A stretch of DNA of 8,019 nucleotides, from the NCBI GenBank assembly GCA_964491535.1, contig CAZBGR010000031.1, positions 1-8,019 of the forward strand. The letters run 5' to 3'. Positions within the stretch are counted from its first letter, which is position 1. Every line of letters begins with the position of its first letter. The position numbers were made by a program, and so were the translations under genes. The notes beneath the pieces were generated by a model. The model searched no databases. It was not told the origin of the DNA and was given only the letters and a program-made list of their open reading frames with translations. Below are positions 5,511-8,019 of this stretch, in pieces. Source of the DNA: CAZBGR01 sp964491535 (GTDB lineage Bacteria > Bacillota_I > Bacilli_A > RF39 > UBA660).

Positions 5511-6791
5511 GATACTTAAATGACTAACAAAATAACTATCAATCAAATCAATACTTTGTTCTATAAAATTATATTTATTAAGAATCTTATTAACTATTGC
5601 CAAACCGTATCCTCGCCCTTTCCCTTTAGTCGAATAACCAATCTCATTTATTTTTTTAATATTAATTTGATTGTTATACGTATTAGATAAAACGAAATAA
5701 AACCTATTTTTTTTTAAATACATTTCCAAAATTATTTGTCTGTTTTGACATTCCTTTGTAGCTTCAATAGCATTATCAAGATAAACTCCAATAATTTTTA
5801 TAATGTCCTTATAAAGTTCAGAATTCATCTTACTAAAGATGTTCTTTTTAATAGTTGGACTAACATTAATTAAAACATTTATTTTTTCCTCTTCTAAATC
5901 ACCCAATTTGTAATATATTAAACCTTTTAATCCCCCCTTAGGAATATGTTCCATATTTTCTAATACTCTTAATTTGGGTTTTTTAAAATCTCTTATAATA
6001 CTATTTAAATACTTAACTATTTCCTCATTTTCATTGTTATTAAGTCCCCTAATCGCAATCAACTGATTTTTAAATTCATGAATAACTATATTTTTATCAG
6101 TTAACTCTCTCTCATATTTATGAACACAATTAAATAACTGATCATACTTTAACGATAATTGAATGCGATTTTCCCTTTCTTTCAAAAGGCAAAAGAGGAT
6201 AATAACAAAAATTATAATTAAAAACAAATTCATAATATATTCTGCACTAGAATCTAACAATTTAACATTTTTATTAGCAAAAATACCAATCGCTAACATT
6301 GTGATAATAATAATTTCATTGTATTTCGCTTTCCCATGCCACCTAAGAGAAAAGAAAAAAGAAGTTAGCGGTTTAAATTTAAGTAATATAAAAGCTATTA
6401 TAACAATATAAAGACTTCCCGGTAAAACTTCTAACCATTTTTCATTCGAATTTATAATATTAAAATAAGTCAAAAACACTAATAATAAACCATAAATAAT
6501 TTCTGCAATAAAAAGATAAATAATAGTAATTGCACTAACAAAAAAACACTTTATTAAATTAGCCTTAAAAATATATTTACATACTAAAGCAAAAACAATG
6601 AAATTAATAAAAACTTTAATAAAATTTGTAAAGACAAAATAATTAACAATAGCAATAACTATTAATATAAAAAAACTAATCAAAGTTTCTCGTTCCTTAA
6701 AAACAATTGATTTTTTAAAATAAATAAAAGCTATATAAAGAGCAAAAAGGCCCATTATTAAAGAAATAAATAATAATAAAACTATTTCCAC
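5487..6791 (-). CDS. agrC: AgrC-type sensor histidine kinase (GHKL family)
   Basis: The receptor for the cyclic peptide, it autophosphorylates and passes phosphate to AgrA. Of its 434 residues, the first ~205 form six or seven membrane spans. The dimerisation/phosphoacceptor helix has His238 in VIHEFKNQLIAI. The ATPase domain carries the N-box VYLDNAIEATKE (336-347) with Asn340, LSNTY (368-372), and the glycine-rich lid GYSTKGKGRGYGLAIVNKIL (385-404), typical of the AgrC/HATPase_c_5 subgroup. It starts with GTG 6791, overlapping the end of agrA by 10 bases, with AAGGAAG inside agrA as ribosome-binding site, so the two are translationally close. Its last codons are encoded in the terminator stem. 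Pairing with the neighbouring AgrD is inferred from context. Confidence 0.92.
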   Translation of the reverse strand: MEIVLLLFISLIMGLFALYIAFIYFKKSIVFKERETLISFFILIVIAIVNYFVFTNFIKVFINFIVFALVCKYIFKANLIKCFFVSAITIIYLFIAEIIYGLLLVFLTYFNIINSNEKWLEVLPGSLYIVIIAFILLKFKPLTSFFFSLRWHGKAKYNEIIIITMLAIGIFANKNVKLLDSSAEYIMNLFLIIIFVIILFCLLKERENRIQLSLKYDQLFNCVHKYERELTDKNIVIHEFKNQLIAIRGLNNNENEEIVKYLNSIIRDFKKPKLRVLENMEHIPKGGLKGLIYYKLGDLEEEKINVLINVSPTIKKNIFSKMNSELYKDIIKIIGVYLDNAIEATKECQNRQIILEMYLKKNRFYFVLSNTYNNQINIKKINEIGYSTKGKGRGYGLAIVNKILNKYNFIEQSIDLIDSYFVSHLSINLKNISI

Positions 6792-7498
6792 CTAGCTCTC
6801 ACTTCCTTTTTATAATTTTTAGAAAATAAATTACATTCTTCATTATTTTTAAAAATTATAACCAAACTCTTAAAATTAATAGCTTTTACATTAAATAAGT
6901 TAACAAGACAAGCACGATGTGTTTGAGCAAAAGAAGAGTTTAATTTAGTTTTTATTTCTTTTAAAGTTAAATTAGATTTATATTGATCATCAAAGGTTCT
7001 TATTAAAACAGTTCTGTTATTTTCATTTTTTACAATGTATAAAATATCATCATAAGGAATCTTATAAGCTATTCTATTAAAAACAAAACTAAAGGTTAAT
7101 TCATTGTTATAAATTATTTTTATAGCCAACTTTAAAGCCTCTTTTATCTTGTTTTCATAATCATCAAATTTAGATATAAAATCAAGAATCATCAATCTGT
7201 TTTTTAAAGCTTCATAAATTAATTCATGATGAGCTGTTAGAATAATAATAATTGATTGCCAATCTTTTTCCCTTATTTTTCTAGCAGCATCCAAACCTGA
7301 TTTAAGGCCCATTTCAATATCTAAAATATATATTTTAGGTCCCAAGCGCTGTTCAACTAAACGATCAAAATCACAATTATAACAAGCAAATTCATTTGTG
7401 CGATATTCAATATCTAAAGGCATCATTATACTAGTAATTATTTTATTAAGTCTTTCCCTAATTATTCTTTCGTCTTCCCCAACAATAAAATTCAACAT
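6782..7498 (-). CDS. agrA: AgrA-type LytTR response regulator
   Basis: A DNA-binding response regulator phosphorylated by AgrC. The receiver domain (about 1-125) has the acidic pair Glu8-Asp9 (VGEDE), phosphoacceptor Asp60 in YILDIEM, Thr88 (ILTAH) and Lys110 (FISKFDD). The LytTR domain (about 135-235) shows IPYDDILYI, THRACLVNLFNVKAI and the terminal FSKNYKKEV, as in AgrA proteins. LytTR domains bind direct-repeat sites upstream of target promoters, and the agrBD upstream region is the obvious local candidate. ATG 7498 has AGGAAGGGG six bases upstream and a near-consensus promoter. In known loci agrA is usually last in agrBDCA; here it is first in a two-gene agrA-agrC operon on the strand opposite to agrBD. 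Confidence 0.94.
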   Translation of the reverse strand: MLNFIVGEDERIIRERLNKIITSIMMPLDIEYRTNEFACYNCDFDRLVEQRLGPKIYILDIEMGLKSGLDAARKIREKDWQSIIIILTAHHELIYEALKNRLMILDFISKFDDYENKIKEALKLAIKIIYNNELTFSFVFNRIAYKIPYDDILYIVKNENNRTVLIRTFDDQYKSNLTLKEIKTKLNSSFAQTHRACLVNLFNVKAINFKSLVIIFKNNEECNLFSKNYKKEVRARWK

Positions 7499-7531
7499 AA
7501 GAAACCCCTTCCTATCGTTTGCTTATTGCTT

Positions 7532-7560
7532 ATTATATCACATCTTGAAATTTTTGACAA
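7532..7560 (-). promoter_or_regulatory. agrAC promoter, near consensus with extended -10
   Basis: Minus-strand TTGTCA (7560-7555), a 17-base spacer ending TGA, then TATAAT (7537-7532). The perfect -10 with a TGn extension predicts strong, factor-independent transcription. The leader of about 25-30 bases contains a tandem AAGCAAT/AAGCAAA just before the ribosome-binding site. Confidence 0.8.
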
Positions 7561-7591
7561 TTTTTATTTTTTGAACATAATTATAATTGCA

Positions 7592-7648
7592 AATTAAAAA
7601 AATAAATATCTATCTATCAAGTTTCCTATCAATATAAATATTTATTTT
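7592..7648 (-). terminator. Possible terminator of the right-edge gene
   Basis: On the minus strand ATATTTATTTT at 7609-7599 pairs with 7648-7638 (11 bp, all A-T) around a 28-base loop, and T-rich sequence follows the stem. The long loop makes it weak. It is the only U-tract-ended structure between the surface-protein gene and the agrA promoter. The loop carries two TTGATAG copies. Confidence 0.3.
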
Positions 7649-7672
7649 ACTATACTTAATTATGCTCGGCGC

Positions 7673-7747
7673 AATCGCCCAGCCTTTTTACGGCTGAGCG
7701 ATTATTTACGCACCAAAGGCGCGTCTCAAAATCCCTTTGGGATTTTG
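7673..7747 (-). ncRNA. Three tandem stem-loops in the 3' region of the right-edge gene
   Basis: Read on the minus strand: hairpin A 7747-7727 (CAAAATCCC-AAA-GGGATTTTG, 9 bp perfect); hairpin B 7724-7708 (ACGCGCC-TTT-GGTGCGT, 7 bp with one G-U); hairpin C 7703-7673 (AATCGCTCAGCC-GTAAAAA-GGCTGGGCGATT, 12 bp with one G-U). Linkers are 2 and 4 bases. On the plus strand both odd pairs would be A-C mismatches, so the structure fits a minus-strand RNA. It begins about 30 bases after the stop of the right-edge gene. It is either a structured 3' UTR or processed RNA, or the hairpin element that follows the variable region in some retroelement targets. No known RNA family is recognised. Confidence 0.5.
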
Positions 7748-7778
7748 CTTTTCCTTATTCGCCTCCTCTTGGTTTCCT

Positions 7779-8019
7779 TTACTTAATTGTATAGGGATTT
7801 GTTAAAGTTCCTGTTCCCTCACTATGGAGGATGTCAGATTTCAGATTAAGGACGGGGCGCCCGCCGTACGCGTTAGACGCATGGTTGCTGACCAAGCGAC
7901 CCGCAGAGGTCACGCGCCAAACATTGGACGCAGACGCCGCACGAGCATTTAAGGTCCACCAATAATAAGCTGATTTATAAAGAAAGTTAGTAACTGTACC
8001 ATCTAACTTTTTACCACAA
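7779..8019 (-). CDS. C-terminal end of a surface/secreted-type protein (DUF6273-like domain), partial
   Basis: Seventy-nine codons plus stop, entering from the right edge. The residues YYWWTLNAR (18-26), NVWRVTSAGRLV (32-43), YGGRPVLNLKSDI (51-63) and EGTGTLTNPYTIK (67-79) follow the pattern of C-terminal domains common in large Firmicute and Mollicute extracellular proteins (WTL ... GxRPVLNLKSD ... GTGTxxNPYxI), often called DUF6273. The amino-terminal part, and so any signal peptide or anchor, is outside the window. The middle (7830-7949) is GC-rich with GCG, CGC, GTC and CTG codons, while both flanks of the same reading frame are AT-rich like the neighbours. Function is unknown, probably at the cell surface. 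The family placement is from memory of the motif pattern. Confidence 0.72.
   Translation of the reverse strand, partial: CGKKLDGTVTNFLYKSAYYWWTLNARAASASNVWRVTSAGRLVSNHASNAYGGRPVLNLKSDILHSEGTGTLTNPYTIK
7830..7949 (-). other. GC-rich coding patch, candidate hypervariable region
   Basis: Within the partial gene, 39 of 60 bases at 7861-7920 are G or C, against 12 of 39 at 7981-8019 of the same frame. Fourteen polar positions (Arg26, Ser29, Ser31, Asn32, Arg35, Thr37, Ser38, Arg41, Ser44, Asn45, His46, Ser48, Asn49, Tyr51) all use codons ending in C or T. Six of the seven interspersed Ala codons are GCG. A 15-base run at 7851-7865 has 14 G/C. This pattern resembles variable regions derived from AAY codons by adenine mutagenesis. 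No template repeat or reverse transcriptase lies in the window. Confidence 0.4.

Noticed and set aside
6163..6411. 82-codon plus-strand ORF
   Set aside because: Antisense to the membrane part of agrC; its hydrophobic content mirrors the AT-rich membrane codons, with no start context.
7510..7531. Tandem AAGCAAT/AAGCAAA in the agrA leader as an operator
   Set aside because: Two short AT-rich copies are easily due to chance, and they do not match LytTR-type sites.
7762..7767. AGGAGG on the minus strand after the right-edge gene
   Set aside because: No ATG, GTG or TTG at a usable distance, and no following ORF; taken as chance or part of the 3' region.
1..8019. CRISPR array, tRNA, rRNA or insertion sequence
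   Set aside because: No regularly spaced direct repeats, no cloverleaf or rRNA segments, and no transposase motifs were found on reading both strands.

Overview
The window is AT-rich DNA from a low-GC Firmicute-type bacterium that uses the standard bacterial code, since tryptophans are read from TGG and the long ORFs stay open under code 11. The SecA carboxyl-terminal region (the WMEHIN, EGIYLRSFAQ and PLQAYTVEGF stretches) looks to me most like the Bacilli/Erysipelotrichia/Mollicutes side of the Firmicutes. This is an impression from reading, not a tree, and no rRNA or other marker is present to fix it.

Left part (1-4380), all on the minus strand: a cold-shock protein, a CYTH-domain phosphatase-like protein with an unfamiliar amino-terminal half, the long-form ribosome hibernation factor HPF, and SecA, which runs off the left edge within a codon or so of its end. 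hpf next to secA is a familiar Firmicute order. Two of the longest ORFs should be shortened. The CYTH gene has a good promoter inside the upstream part of its ORF. The csp ORF's upstream TTG lies almost at the predicted transcription start, and an internal GTG with a Shine-Dalgarno sequence fits better.

Middle part (4380-7560): a complete agr-type peptide quorum-sensing system in an unusual layout. agrB (membrane peptidase) and a 37-codon GTG-started agrD (precursor of a cyclic peptide, predicted ring Cys-Leu-Trp-Leu-Phe) are on the plus strand. agrA (LytTR response regulator) and agrC (GHKL sensor kinase) are on the minus strand. The two operons converge on one 20-bp perfect-stem bidirectional terminator whose loop contains the agrC stop codon. 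The agrAC promoter is near consensus and probably always on. The agrBD promoter has a poor -35, and two copies of the palindrome TAACTAGTTA lie upstream, one of them over the -10. This suggests that only the signal-producing arm is under feedback.

Right part (7560-8019): the 3' end of a minus-strand gene whose product ends like the large Firmicute surface or secreted proteins with a C-terminal DUF6273-type domain (YGGRPVLNL ... GTGTLTNPY). A patch of about 120 bp within it is sharply GC-rich (39 of 60 bases in 7861-7920). Its alternating residue and codon pattern resembles the variable region of a diversity-generating retroelement target. Three tightly packed hairpins follow the gene, and their only non-Watson-Crick pairs are G-U on the minus strand, as expected for a transcribed RNA. 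The two most interesting points are this candidate hypervariable patch and the split, convergent agr locus with its short agrD.
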